The position numbers and the translations under genes are program-made. The notes under the pieces are model-generated. The model was not told where the DNA came from and did not search any database. It saw nothing but the letters and a program-made list of their open reading frames with translations. A stretch of 64,000 bases of DNA from JAJKJG01 sp036389455 (lineage in GTDB: Bacteria > Pseudomonadota > Alphaproteobacteria > Rhizobiales > Beijerinckiaceae), in NCBI GenBank assembly GCA_036389455.1, contig DASVPW010000091.1:1-64000 (forward strand), given 5' to 3'. Shown here in pieces: positions 9,224-18,309 of the stretch; position 1 is the first letter of the stretch; every line of letters begins with the position of its first letter.

Positions 9224-9484
9224 TCAGGCACGCGCGCTCGTCTCGCGCCGGGTCTCGACGAGGTCCTGCGTCGGATGCCGGGGCGAGGTGTCGGGGTCAT
9301 AGATGCGGTCATGGCCGGTGACGAGGACCGGGATGCTCTCCTCCTCGAGCGCCTGCGCCCGGATCGCGGCGCGGCCCCCGCCTTCCCGGCTCGCCCGGTA
9401 GAGGAGAAAGCCAGCCCCGGCCGCGGCGGCGAACGCCAGGACCGGGTTGCGGCGCAAGAAGTCGAGCGCGCGGTCCGCGGTCAT
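9224..9484 (-). CDS. Small membrane protein, hypothetical
   Basis: 86 aa. The N-terminus is MTADRALDFLRRNPVLAFAA with one glycine-rich helix at about 14-28, then a soluble tail. Its start overlaps the stop of the upstream gene (ATGA at 9481-9484), so it is translationally coupled to the holin-like protein. 'RRNPV(L)' followed by an Ala/Gly helix is also the pattern at the anchors of the neighbouring cluster proteins. No named family recognised. Confidence 0.65.
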   Translation of the reverse strand: MTADRALDFLRRNPVLAFAAAAGAGFLLYRASREGGGRAAIRAQALEEESIPVLVTGHDRIYDPDTSPRHPTQDLVETRRETSARA

Positions 9485-9879
9485 GAGGTCGAGACCCGCT
9501 CCGTCAGGACCTGCGTGTCGCGCTGGACGTTGCGGATCGTGCGCTCCGGCATGAGCCCTGCCGCCGTGAGCTTGCTCTTGCCGTAGAGCACGAGGCCGAC
9601 CGCGACCGCCGCCATGACGGCGCCGACGATGAGGGCCGCGAGCGCGTCCGAGTTCACGACCCGCGCGAGCCAGTCGACCAGCGACTGGACGAACAGGCTG
9701 AGCGCGATGATCGCGAACACCGCCGCCGCGACGAACATCGCAAGCCCCATCACGAGGCCCGAGACCTTGGCGGTCATCTCCGCCTTGAACAGCGCGAACT
9801 CCTTGCGGGCGAGGTCCGTGCTGTCGCGCAGGGCATCCCCGAACAGGCTATGGATGCTCTCGCCTTGACGATCCGCCAT
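9481..9879 (-). CDS. Phage holin family protein (DUF1469-type)
   Basis: 132 aa. A soluble N-terminal amphipathic region (SLFGDALRDSTDLARKEFALFKAEM) is followed by two membrane helices at about 40-68 and 77-99 and a cytosolic tail. This is the layout of the YqjE/DUF1469 'holin superfamily III' proteins, which in bacteria accompany YqjD-like DUF883 proteins. ATG at 9879 is preferred over longer readings since the domain begins there. It is coupled downstream to the 86-aa protein. Confidence 0.75.
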   Translation of the reverse strand: MADRQGESIHSLFGDALRDSTDLARKEFALFKAEMTAKVSGLVMGLAMFVAAAVFAIIALSLFVQSLVDWLARVVNSDALAALIVGAVMAAVAVGLVLYGKSKLTAAGLMPERTIRNVQRDTQVLTERVSTS

Positions 9880-9893
9880 GCCGGCCTCCCTCT

Positions 9894-10499
9894 TCAAGCG
9901 CCGCTGCGGGCGTAGGCCGAGCCGGCGGAGGCCTGCGCACGGGGACGCCGGCCGGATCCCTGTCCTTGTGCTCCGCGTTGCGAACCGGCGCCGCGGCGGC
10001 GCTCGGCCTCGGCCTCGCGAATGCCCTCGGCCGAGCTCTTGATGAACCGCGCCGCCAGGAAACCGGCCACCATGGTGGCGATCGCGACCGTGCCCGGGCG
10101 GCGGCGGATCATGTCCTCGCCGAGCTCGAAGATCTCGTTGAAGCTGCGCTCGCGGATCGAGTCCGCGACTTGGTCGAGCCCGCCCGCCGCGCTGTCCACG
10201 AACTCGCGGATGCCGGGACGGTCGTCGAACTGGCTCAGGGCCTCGCGGAGCGAGCCCGCGAAGTCGGCGATGGACTGGGCGACCTCGTCCTTGCGCTGGT
10301 CGACGTAGCTCGTCGCCTGGCTCTTTGCCGAGCCGATGGTCGAATCGAGGAGGCTGCGTCCGCGCTCGACGGCGGTCGACGCGATCTGCGTCACGTCCTC
10401 CTTGATGGCGCCCCAATCCTCGGGCCCGCCCGCGCCTTGAGAGGACGCACCTTGAGAGGACGCCTGGGTGCGCTGCTGTCCGCCGTTGCCGACGCTCAT
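9894..10499 (-). CDS. Hypothetical protein with amphipathic helices and a glycine-rich anchor
   Basis: 201 aa. ATG at 10499 has GGAGGTTC upstream. A Gln/Ser-rich start is followed by a long helical region, about 30-130 (WGAIKEDVTQIASTAVERGRS and onward), then a weak hydrophobic segment at about 137-150 (VAIATMVAGFLAARFI) after 'RRRPGT'. The C-terminus is basic and low-complexity. It precedes the holin-like gene by 15 nt and belongs to the same presumed operon. Family unknown to me; the layout parallels the DUF883-like protein further downstream. Confidence 0.6.
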   Translation of the reverse strand: MSVGNGGQQRTQASSQGASSQGAGGPEDWGAIKEDVTQIASTAVERGRSLLDSTIGSAKSQATSYVDQRKDEVAQSIADFAGSLREALSQFDDRPGIREFVDSAAGGLDQVADSIRERSFNEIFELGEDMIRRRPGTVAIATMVAGFLAARFIKSSAEGIREAEAERRRGAGSQRGAQGQGSGRRPRAQASAGSAYARSGA

Positions 10500-10649
10500 G
10501 GGGGAACCTCCTTCAAGTGCTCGGCGAAGTAACCCGTGGGAAGCGGAGCGGTTCCCGCAAAGGCGCACGCAACCGGCGTGCACGGGATGCGCCCCGCTCC
10601 TCCTTTGGGCAACGCGTGGCCGGGCCGTGGGTTCAGGCGTGCGCCGCTC

Positions 10650-11840
10650 TTAAGCCTTGGCCTCGCCGACCGTGTCGGCCATCCTGGCGCCGCGGGCGCC
10701 GAGCGGCTGCTCCGGCCCCTCGGTCGAGTCCTTCGCGGTCTGGTGCTCGATCTCGGCGTTGATCTCGGCCCCGATGAGCACGATCGTGGTCGAGAGCCAC
10801 ATCCAGGTCATGAAGCCGATCGCGGCGCCGAGCGAGCCGTAGGTCTCGTTGTAGTTGCCGAAGTTCGCGACGTACCAGGAGAACAGCATCGAGCCCAGGA
10901 GCCACACCGCGCCCGCGAGCGCGCTGCCCCAGGTGACCCAGCGCCACTGCGGCTTGTCGCGGCTCGGGCCGTAGCGGTAGAGGCAGGCGAGCGCGAACAG
11001 CACGCCGCAATAGAGGATCGGCCAGCGCAGGATCGAGATCAGCCACTCGATCGCCTTGCCGAACCAGATGTACTTCAGGATCAGCGGGACGACGACGATC
11101 GCCCCGACGGCGAGGAGCAGGAACACGATCATCGCGAAGGTGAAGATCAGCGACTGCAGGTTCAGCATGACGAAGCTGCGCTTCTCCTCCTCGCCGTAGG
11201 CGACGTTGAGGGCGTCGAAGACCGCCTTCATGCCGGCGTTGGAGCTCCATAGGGAGATCGCGAGGCCGATGAAGAAGGCGAAGCCGAGGTTTCCCGAAGG
11301 CTTCGAGGCGATGCGCTTGACCTGCTCCGAGATGATGTCCACGGCCCCGCCGGGGAGGAGCCCCGCGACCGTCGCGAGGTGCTGGTTGATGGTGGCGGGG
11401 TCGGCGAACAGCCCGTAGAGGGAGACGATCGCAGCGATCGCCGGGAACAGCGCCAGGAGGCCGTAGAAGGTCACGCCGGCCGCGACCGCCACGATGCGGT
11501 CTTTGCCGATCTCCTGATAGACGCGCCAGAGGATGTCCTTCCAGCCCTTCGCCGGGATTTCGCTCGGGCTCGCGGCTTGGCGGCCGCGGTCGGGCTGCTC
11601 TTGCGCGACCCGCTCGGCATCGCGGCCCTCGTACGAGCCCGCGCCCGCCTCCGTGCCGATCTGCGCCTCGCCCTTTTCGTGTCTTGCGGGCGCCTTGGCG
11701 GGACGCCCGCCCCGGGCCGCCGGGCGGGGCGGCCCGCGCTTCGTCGCCGCCGCGAGCCGGGCGAGCCCGAATCCCATCAGAAGCTTCAGGAGGCCGCCGC
11801 TCCGGGCGTCCTGTCGCGAGCCGGTCGTAGCGACAGCCAT
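10650..11840 (-). CDS. YihY/BrkB family inner-membrane protein
   Basis: 396 aa. A polar N-terminal 90 residues precede the YihY/BrkB core: GWKDILWRVYQEIGKDRIVAVAAGVTFYGLLALFP is the family signature, then about six membrane helices ending in YGSLGAAIGFMTWMWLSTTIVLIGAEINAEIEHQ. The function of YihY proteins is unsettled; the old 'ribonuclease BN' label is an error. It lies upstream of the small anchored proteins on the same strand with 150 nt between. Confidence 0.9.
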   Translation of the reverse strand: MAVATTGSRQDARSGGLLKLLMGFGLARLAAATKRGPPRPAARGGRPAKAPARHEKGEAQIGTEAGAGSYEGRDAERVAQEQPDRGRQAASPSEIPAKGWKDILWRVYQEIGKDRIVAVAAGVTFYGLLALFPAIAAIVSLYGLFADPATINQHLATVAGLLPGGAVDIISEQVKRIASKPSGNLGFAFFIGLAISLWSSNAGMKAVFDALNVAYGEEEKRSFVMLNLQSLIFTFAMIVFLLLAVGAIVVVPLILKYIWFGKAIEWLISILRWPILYCGVLFALACLYRYGPSRDKPQWRWVTWGSALAGAVWLLGSMLFSWYVANFGNYNETYGSLGAAIGFMTWMWLSTTIVLIGAEINAEIEHQTAKDSTEGPEQPLGARGARMADTVGEAKA

Positions 11841-11967
11841 GGTCTCTCAGTCCGAAGGTCACGTGAACGGAGCCGGACGGCGCGAGCGCTCCGGCGCAAC
11901 CATAACGGAACGTCGCTGACAATGTTCCGTGCCAGGCCGGCCCTTCGCCCGATGAGGCGGCCGGCCG

Positions 11968-13038
11968 CTACTCCGCCGGCTGCAGCCGCGGCGTCCGCGC
12001 CGGGGCGATGTGGAACGCGGCCGGGCGCCGGAACAGGAAGGACAGGGGCGTATTCCGCACCACGCGCTCGAGGACGAGGGGCAGGACGACGGCCGCCGCC
12101 GTCACGAGCGCCGAGACGACGCCGACGTCGGCGATCGCGCCGGTCTTCAGGAGCGCCGCGCGGGTCGCCGCCATGGGCAGGAAGAAGGCGAGGTAGATCG
12201 CGATCGAATGGCGCCCGCAATGGCGGAACGGCGCCGCGGCGGGCGTCTGCGTCAGGAGCGCCGCGAGGGTCACGACCGCGACCGCGCCGACCGCGCCGAG
12301 CGCGAGGCTCACGAGCGGCAGGCTCGCGAGCGTCGGATAGCCCCCGACCGGCGACGGGGACAGGGCGAAGAGCCCGTTGACGAGCGCCCAGAGCGCCAGG
12401 CCCGCGAGCGCGAAGCTCCGCCGCGCCACAGTCGTCTCGGCGAGGCGGAAGATCGCGGGCGCGAACAGGTAGCCGGCGAGGAAATAGACCCAGCGGGCGC
12501 AGAACTCGTCCACGAGAGTCCAGCCGGTGTGGACCGGCGCGACCTGCAGCGCCGCCGCGGCGGCGAGGAGGAGCGCGGGCGGCACGCCGCGCAGGAGCTT
12601 CGTCACGACCGAGAACACGGCCAGGAGATAGACGAACCACAGGGTCCCGAAGGGCTCGACCAGCGACAGCGCGAGATGGTGGACAAAGCCGGAAGGCGTC
12701 CCGCCGGAGACCTGGCCGAACTTCGCGATCGACTGGATCGCGAGCCAGAGCAGGTAGAAGTAGAGGAAGTGCACGACCCGCCGGTCGGAATAGGTGCGCC
12801 AGTCGCGGTCGATCACCCGCGAGAGGAACAGGCCCGACACGAGGAAGAAGTCCGGCATCCGGAACGGCCGCGCGAAGGCGACCACCCAATGCATGAAGCC
12901 CTCGGCCCCCATGGCCTCGCCGACCCCAAGCGTCGCGTGCATCATCACGACGAGGACGATGCAGAGCCCCTTGGCCGTGTCGACCCAGGGCACGCGCCCT
13001 TCGTCCATGCCCGCCTGATGTGCCGCGTCGTGCGCCAT
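11968..13038 (-). CDS. Membrane acyltransferase (acyltransferase-3 / OpgC-like)
   Basis: 356 aa polytopic protein. It opens VPWVDTAKGLCIVLVVMMHATLG, the acyltransferase-3 signature with the membrane His, followed by about nine further hydrophobic helices including FRMPDFFLVSGLFLSRVIDRDW and HCGRHSIAIYLAFFLPMA. Such enzymes O-acetylate or succinylate extracytoplasmic sugars (glucans, polysaccharide); the acceptor here is unknown. It is separate from its neighbours; a palindromic repeat array lies upstream of its start. Confidence 0.85.
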   Translation of the reverse strand: MAHDAAHQAGMDEGRVPWVDTAKGLCIVLVVMMHATLGVGEAMGAEGFMHWVVAFARPFRMPDFFLVSGLFLSRVIDRDWRTYSDRRVVHFLYFYLLWLAIQSIAKFGQVSGGTPSGFVHHLALSLVEPFGTLWFVYLLAVFSVVTKLLRGVPPALLLAAAAALQVAPVHTGWTLVDEFCARWVYFLAGYLFAPAIFRLAETTVARRSFALAGLALWALVNGLFALSPSPVGGYPTLASLPLVSLALGAVGAVAVVTLAALLTQTPAAAPFRHCGRHSIAIYLAFFLPMAATRAALLKTGAIADVGVVSALVTAAAVVLPLVLERVVRNTPLSFLFRRPAAFHIAPARTPRLQPAE

Positions 13039-13105
13039 GACCGCCTCGCGCTTTCAGTCGGACGCGAGGGTAGGGGCGAAAGGTTCAAAGGGGGTGAAGG
13101 CCAAC

Positions 13106-13230
13106 ACCTCTCCCGTGAAACGGGAGAGGTCGAGTCCGCGAAGCGGACCGGGTGAGGGCCAACCCGGTCACTCCCCCTCACCCGGTCGGCGCTCCGCGCC
13201 GACTCGGCCTCTCCCGCAAGCGGGAGAGGG
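13106..13230. repeat. Composite palindromic repeat (nested hairpins)
   Basis: Two halves face each other: ACCTCTCCCGTGAAACGGGAGAGG with GTCCGCGAAGCGGAC and CCGGGTGAGGG on the left; CCCTCACCCGG with GGCGCTCCGCGCC and CTCTCCCGCAAGCGGGAGAG on the right. The whole can fold into one long hairpin carrying smaller ones. It fills the gap between the acyltransferase start and the YeeE/YedE stop. Related units are at 3578, 8124, 21951 and 62430, so it is a dispersed REP-like element of this genome. Confidence 0.8.
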
Positions 13231-13233
13231 TTA

Positions 13234-14475
13234 TCAGCAGCCCGTGAGCTTCGGGGTGCGCTCGACCTCGAGGCCGAAGAGCGGGCGGGCATAGGTCCCG
13301 ATCACGTTGCCGGCGAAGGCGAAGACGAGCCAGACCCAGCCGTGGACGCTGCCGGAAGCGATGCCGGAGAAGTAGGCGCCGATGTTGCAGCCGTAGGCGA
13401 GCCGCGCGCCGTAGCCGAGGAGGAGGCCGCCGAGGATCGCGGCCGCGGCCGAGCGCCATGGGATCCGCCAGGTCGGGGCGAAGCGGCCGGCGAGCCCGGC
13501 GGCGAGGAGCGCGCCGGCGATGATGCCGAAGTCCATCACCGAGGTGACGTCGGCGAAGACGCTGCCCTCGAGCTCGGCGAGGCGCTCGGGAGTCGACCAG
13601 TACGGCCAGCTCCAGGCCTCGATGCCGGCCTGGTCGGCGATCTTCGAGCCCCACAGGGCGAAGGCCGAGGTGATGCCCCAGGGCTTGCCGGCGAGCGCCA
13701 GCGTCAGGAAGTTGCCGATGGCGAGCGCGACCGCGCCGGCGACGAGGGGCCAGGGCCCGCGGGCGAAACGCGCGAGCCCGTGCCGCGGCGATGGCTTGCC
13801 GCCGTCAAGCGACCCGTGGCGGCGCTTCTCCAGGACCATCGTCAGGGCTGCGATCGCGGCGAAGAGGGCGAGGCTGAAGGCGAGCGCGGTCCAGGGGCCC
13901 CACAGCCGCACGAGGGAGGTCTTTGGCAGGGTCGGCAGGTCGGTCCACCAGTGGAAGTGGGCGGCGCCGACGGTCGAGCCGACGATGAAGAAGGCGAGGG
14001 TCAGGAGCATACGGGTCGAGCCGCCGCCGACGGTGTAGAGGGTGCCGGAGGCGCAGCCGCCGCCGAGCTGCATGCCGATTCCGAAGATGAAGGCGCCGAA
14101 GGCGACCGAGACGCCGATCGGCGCGACGATCCCCTGCACCGGCTGGCCGAAGAGCGAGCCCGCCGCCAGCACCGGGAAGAACAGCGTGGCCGCGACCGCG
14201 AGCATGACCATCTGGGCGCGAAGGCCCGCGCCGCGCCGGTCGGCGATGAACACCCGCCAAGCCGAGGTGAAGCCGAAGGCTGCGTGGTAGAGCACGAGCC
14301 CGAGCGCCCCGCCGAGGAGGTAGAGGGCGGCCTGCCGCGGGCCGACCGCCTGCCCGAGCGCCGCCGCCCCGACGAGGAGCGCGAGGCCGGCGAAGAGCGT
14401 TGCGCCGGGGCTGATGCCGAGCTTCGGCAGGCTCACCGTGAAGCGCGGCGTCAAGGCGACGAGGGAGGTGGACAT
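13234..14475 (-). CDS. YeeE/YedE family transporter (thiosulfate/sulfur permease-like)
   Basis: 413 aa, about ten hydrophobic segments. It carries the family's paired Cys-containing cores: FGIGMQLGGGCASGTLYTVGGG near residue 145 and GYGARLAYGCNIGAYFSGIASGS near 370, the cysteines thought to relay thiosulfate in TsuA. I infer uptake of thiosulfate or a related sulfur compound. The 270 bp before its start is the most AT-rich backbone stretch here (14570-14640) and should hold the promoter, shared divergently with the 97-aa gene. Confidence 0.88.
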   Translation of the reverse strand: MSTSLVALTPRFTVSLPKLGISPGATLFAGLALLVGAAALGQAVGPRQAALYLLGGALGLVLYHAAFGFTSAWRVFIADRRGAGLRAQMVMLAVAATLFFPVLAAGSLFGQPVQGIVAPIGVSVAFGAFIFGIGMQLGGGCASGTLYTVGGGSTRMLLTLAFFIVGSTVGAAHFHWWTDLPTLPKTSLVRLWGPWTALAFSLALFAAIAALTMVLEKRRHGSLDGGKPSPRHGLARFARGPWPLVAGAVALAIGNFLTLALAGKPWGITSAFALWGSKIADQAGIEAWSWPYWSTPERLAELEGSVFADVTSVMDFGIIAGALLAAGLAGRFAPTWRIPWRSAAAAILGGLLLGYGARLAYGCNIGAYFSGIASGSVHGWVWLVFAFAGNVIGTYARPLFGLEVERTPKLTGC

Positions 14476-14745
14476 CTCTTGGGAGTCCTACCCGCGGGGT
14501 CCGCGCCGGAGGCGGCGAGGTCGGGTGGCGGGATTGCCCGAGATCGCGGGTCTTGCCTGTGCGCTGTGGAAAGCTAATAATCACGCTCCATATTGTCAAT
14601 CTTATGCTATTAACAACATTTTGGCGTTATTTATGAAAGCGTGTCGCGCGTAGGTGCACGACGGCTACGCTGCATTGCGAGATGACCGCGTTCCAGAATC
14701 GCTCCGTCTTTGGTAGGGTCCGACCCAAGCATAAGGGAGGCATGG

Positions 14746-15039
14746 ATGCTCAAGAGCGCAGCGAAGGCGCAGCGCCCGGCCGAGACCACTCCGGTGTACC
14801 CGGACGACCTCGAGCCCGCGCTCCAGGACAATCTCGCGCTCCTCGCCAACATCGACGCCCACTACGACGCCGAGCGCGAGCGGCTCGAACTTTGGCCCGG
14901 CCCCGAGAGCGTGAAGGCGCGGCTCGCGGCGCAGCTTGCGGAAGCGCACCGGCAGGAGCGCGAGCCGCACGTGAAGCAGCTGGCCGAGCTTCATCAGCGC
15001 CTGATGGCGGAAACCCTCTACCGCCACACGCTTCACTGA
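14746..15039 (+). CDS. Hypothetical protein (97 aa), helical
   Basis: ATG at 14746 has AAGGGAGG 6 nt upstream; an in-frame ATG at 14710 lacks a site. No signal or membrane segment. The sequence is acidic and rich in Ala, Glu, Leu and His (DNLALLANIDAHYDAERERL), predicted to be helical throughout. Family unknown. It ends 36 nt before the convergent CNNM/CorC gene. Confidence 0.6.
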   Translation: MLKSAAKAQRPAETTPVYPDDLEPALQDNLALLANIDAHYDAERERLELWPGPESVKARLAAQLAEAHRQEREPHVKQLAELHQRLMAETLYRHTLH

Positions 15040-15075
15040 GGCCGCGGAAGCCTTCCGCTCAAGCTTCGCTGAAGG

Positions 15076-16377
15076 TCACTCCGCCGCCTTCCTCGCCCGC
15101 GCCGTGAGCGGCGTCACCTTGAGCGCCGTGATGCGGTTGCGGCTCTTGCGCAAGACCTGGAAGCGGAAGCCGTGGAAGGTGAAGATCTGGCCGGCTTCCG
15201 GGATGGCGCGGGCCTCGTGGATGACGAGGCCGGCGACCGTCGTCGCCTCCTCGTCCGGCAGGTCCCAGTCCATGGCGCGGTTGAGGTCGCGCACCGGCAC
15301 GGAGCCGTCGACGTTGACCGATCCATCCGCCTGCGGCCGCACGCCCTGGATCGTCACGTCGTGCTCGTCCTTGATGTCGCCGACGATCTCCTCGAGGATG
15401 TCCTCCAGCGTCACGAGCCCCTGGACCTCGCCGTACTCGTCGACCACGAGGGCGAAGTGGGTCTTCTTCGACAGGAACGCCTTGAGCTGGTCGCGCAGCG
15501 ACGTCGTGTCGGGCACGAACCAGGTCTCGAGCGCGATCGCCTCGATGCGAAGCTTGTTGGCGTCCCCACCCACTGCATCGAGCGCGCGCAGGAGGTCCTT
15601 GGCGTGAAGCACGCCGACGATGTTCTCCTGCGTGTCGCGCCATAGGGGCAGGCGGGTGTAGGGGGAGGAGAGCACCTCGCGCACGATCTCCTCGGAGGAG
15701 AGGTCGGCGTTGATGGCGCGCATCTTGGTGCGGTGGACCATCACGTCGGCGACGGTGAGGTCGCGCAGATCGAGGAGCCCGCCGAGCATGTCGCGCTCGG
15801 CGCGCGCCACGGCCCCCTCCTTGTGCAGCAGGTCGACCTGGCCGCGGATCTCCTCCGTCGCCGAGAGCACGGACTGGTGCTTGTCGAGGTGGATGCCGAA
15901 GGGCCGCAGCATCCAGCGCACGAGCTTCTCGGCCGCGAGCGTGACCGGGCCGAACAGGGACACGGCCCAGTTCACCGGCTTTGCGATGAGGAGCGACACG
16001 CGATCCGGCGAGTTGATCGCGATCGTCTTCGGCATGAGCTCCGCGAAGACGATCACGAGGAGCGACATCACCGCCGTGGCGTAAAGGACGCCTTCCTGGC
16101 CGAACAGGCCGATGAGGACGCTCGTAGTGAAGGACGAGGCGCCAATCGCGACGATGTTGTAGCCGATCAGCATGGCGCCGATGAACCGCTCCCGCTGGCC
16201 CAAGAGCCGGTTCACGATGGCGGCCCGCACGTCGCCGGTGTTCTCGAGGGCGAGCATCCTGGCCCGGGAGGCGGCCGTGAAGGCGGTCTCGGCGCCGGCA
16301 AAGAAGGCCGACAGGGCGAGCGACAGGATCAGGATCGCGGCGGCGAGCCAAAGGTTGATCTCGAAATGTGGTTCCAT
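15076..16377 (-). CDS. CNNM/CorC-HlyC family membrane protein with CBS domains
   Basis: 433 aa. The N-terminal DUF21/CNNM domain has three to four helices (ILSLALSAFFAGAETAFTAAS is the signature). A CBS pair follows (about 205-330: VMVHRTKMRAINADLSSEEI, then HFALVVDEYGEVQGLVTLEDILEEIVGDI) and a C-terminal CorC_HlyC domain. Family members are linked to magnesium or other divalent cation export or homeostasis. It follows aroB by 22 nt on the same strand, a conserved neighbourhood in Hyphomicrobiales, so it is probably cotranscribed with aroK-aroB. Confidence 0.92.
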   Translation of the reverse strand: MEPHFEINLWLAAAILILSLALSAFFAGAETAFTAASRARMLALENTGDVRAAIVNRLLGQRERFIGAMLIGYNIVAIGASSFTTSVLIGLFGQEGVLYATAVMSLLVIVFAELMPKTIAINSPDRVSLLIAKPVNWAVSLFGPVTLAAEKLVRWMLRPFGIHLDKHQSVLSATEEIRGQVDLLHKEGAVARAERDMLGGLLDLRDLTVADVMVHRTKMRAINADLSSEEIVREVLSSPYTRLPLWRDTQENIVGVLHAKDLLRALDAVGGDANKLRIEAIALETWFVPDTTSLRDQLKAFLSKKTHFALVVDEYGEVQGLVTLEDILEEIVGDIKDEHDVTIQGVRPQADGSVNVDGSVPVRDLNRAMDWDLPDEEATTVAGLVIHEARAIPEAGQIFTFHGFRFQVLRKSRNRITALKVTPLTARARKAAE

Positions 16378-16399
16378 GGGCCTTTCGAACCCGCGCTTT

Positions 16400-17572
16400 C
16401 TAAGCGGCGAGTTCCTCCGTCAGGAAAGCGCGCACGTCCGAAGGGTCGACGCCGCGCGCGATGAAGCTTCGCCCGATGCCGCGGGCCAGGATGAAGGTCA
16501 GGGCCCCGCCCTTTACCTTCTTGTCCTGCGCCATGGCGTCGAGGAGGGCGTCGGCCTCGCCGCAGCCGCCGGGCACGTCGGAAAGCCGCGTCGGCAGCCC
16601 GACGGCTCCGATGTGGCCGGCAACGCGGCCCGCGTCCTGCCCGGGGCACAGGCCGAGGCGGACCGAGAAGCGGAAGGCGAGACAGAGGCCGATCGCGACC
16701 GCCTCGCCGTGCACGAGCCGGGCGGCGTCGTAGCCGGTGGCGCGCTCGAGCGCATGCGCGAAGGTGTGGCCGAGGTTGAGGAGCGCGCGGTCGCCCTCCT
16801 CCCTCTCGTCGCGCACCACCATGGCGGCCTTGGCGCGGCAGCTCTGGGCGACGGCGCGGTCGCGCTCCGGGCCGCCCGAGAAGATCGCGCGAAAATTCGC
16901 CTCGCACCACTCGAAGAAGGCGTGGTCGTCGATGAGGCCGTACTTCACGACCTCGGCGTAGCCGGCCCGCATCTCGCGGGCGGGCAGGGTGTCGAGGAGG
17001 GCGGTGTCGGCGATGACGAGGCTTGGCTGGTGGAAGGCGCCGACAAGGTTCTTGCCGTGGGGGGAGTTGATCCCGGTCTTGCCGCCGACCGAGGAGTCGA
17101 CCTGGGCCAGGAGCGTCGTTGGCACCTGCACGAGGCGAACGCCGCGGCGCACGATCGCCGCCGCAAAGCCGGCGAGGTCGCCGACGACGCCGCCGCCGAG
17201 CGCCACCACGAGATCGCCGCGCTCGATGCGGCCGGCGAGGATCGCGTCGCAGACCCGCGCCAGCGTTTCATGGGACTTCGACGCCTCGCCCGGCGCGACG
17301 GTCACGGTCGCGGTGCGGATGCCGCTCCCGGCGAGGCTCGCGGTGAGGCGCTTGGCGTAGAGCGGCGCGACCGCCTCGTCCGAGACGATCGCGGCGGCGC
17401 GGGCGTCGAGCGCCGCGACGCGGGGGCCCGCAGCGTCGAGGAGGCCGCGCCCGACCAGGATGTCGTAGGCCCGGTCGCCGAGCGGGACCGGGATCGTGAC
17501 GACGCCGGGCTCTTGGCCGGGCTCGTCCGAGCCAGGCTCGCCCGGGCGACGGGACGGGAGGGCGGCGCTCAC
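16400..17572 (-). CDS. aroB: 3-dehydroquinate synthase
   Basis: Second step of the shikimate pathway, DAHP to 3-dehydroquinate, with NAD and a metal ion. 390 aa. Hallmarks: LAQVDSSVGGKTGIN, the metal ligands in GYAEVVKYGLI, LNLGHTFAHALE and VHGEAVAIGL. I chose the GTG at 17572 because it overlaps the aroK stop in a GTGA (17569-17572), giving translational coupling; a longer upstream frame would run through aroK. AroK-AroB order is conserved in many proteobacteria. Confidence 0.96.
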   Translation of the reverse strand: MSAALPSRRPGEPGSDEPGQEPGVVTIPVPLGDRAYDILVGRGLLDAAGPRVAALDARAAAIVSDEAVAPLYAKRLTASLAGSGIRTATVTVAPGEASKSHETLARVCDAILAGRIERGDLVVALGGGVVGDLAGFAAAIVRRGVRLVQVPTTLLAQVDSSVGGKTGINSPHGKNLVGAFHQPSLVIADTALLDTLPAREMRAGYAEVVKYGLIDDHAFFEWCEANFRAIFSGGPERDRAVAQSCRAKAAMVVRDEREEGDRALLNLGHTFAHALERATGYDAARLVHGEAVAIGLCLAFRFSVRLGLCPGQDAGRVAGHIGAVGLPTRLSDVPGGCGEADALLDAMAQDKKVKGGALTFILARGIGRSFIARGVDPSDVRAFLTEELAA

Positions 17573-18189
17573 CGGGGAGCCTCCGCGAGCCAGGCGTCGA
17601 GCGCCAGAAGCGCATCCTGGACCACCTTGTCGTGGGGCAGGTCCCGGGAGTCGACCGTTACGTCGGCGAGCGCGTAGACGGGGTGGCGGGTCTCGATCAG
17701 CCGGCGCATGGTTCCTTCCGGATCGGGGTTCTGCAGCAGGGGGCGGTTCTGGCGCTTGCGCACCCGCCGCATGAGCACGTCGAAGTCCGCCCGCAGCCAT
17801 AGGGAGACGCCGGCGTTCGCGATCCTGGCCCGCGTCTCGGGGTTCATGTAGGCGCCGCCGCCGGTCGCAAGCACGGCCGGGCCGTCCTGGAGGAGGCGGG
17901 CGATGACCCGGCGCTCGCCGTCCCGGAAGTAGGCCTCGCCGTGGGCCGCGAAGATCTCCGGGATCGACATGCCGGCCGCGGTCTCGATCTCGTGGTCGGC
18001 GTCGGTGAAGGGCAGGCCGAGCCTCGCCGCGAGCCTGCGCCCGACGGTGCTCTTGCCGGCCCCCATGAGGCCGACCAGCACGATCGAGCGCCGGCCGAGC
18101 CGGATCCTGATCGCCTCCTCGAGGCCCGTCGCGTGGTCGTCCGGCGCCGCCGGCCTCGCACCGAGGTCGGCGGGCAAGTTTCCGTTCAT
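17569..18189 (-). CDS. aroK: Shikimate kinase
   Basis: Phosphorylates shikimate at the 3-hydroxyl. 206 aa, slightly long because of a 30-residue polar N-terminus. Walker A LMGAGKSTVGR, substrate-binding DADHEIE and the GGGAYMN loop are all intact, and the lid arginine region (KRQNRPLLQ) is present. It overlaps aroB by four bases. xerD and a small membrane-protein gene diverge upstream. Confidence 0.95.
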   Translation of the reverse strand: MNGNLPADLGARPAAPDDHATGLEEAIRIRLGRRSIVLVGLMGAGKSTVGRRLAARLGLPFTDADHEIETAAGMSIPEIFAAHGEAYFRDGERRVIARLLQDGPAVLATGGGAYMNPETRARIANAGVSLWLRADFDVLMRRVRKRQNRPLLQNPDPEGTMRRLIETRHPVYALADVTVDSRDLPHDKVVQDALLALDAWLAEAPR

Positions 18190-18309
18190 GCCCTTCTCCT
18201 ATCATGCGACGCCGTGCCCTGTCACAAGGCCGGCGCCCCGGCTTAGGCAGCCTTGCCTTCGCCTTCCCGCCGTGGTCGAACCGCCCCGAGACGCCCGAGA
18301 GAAATTCGC

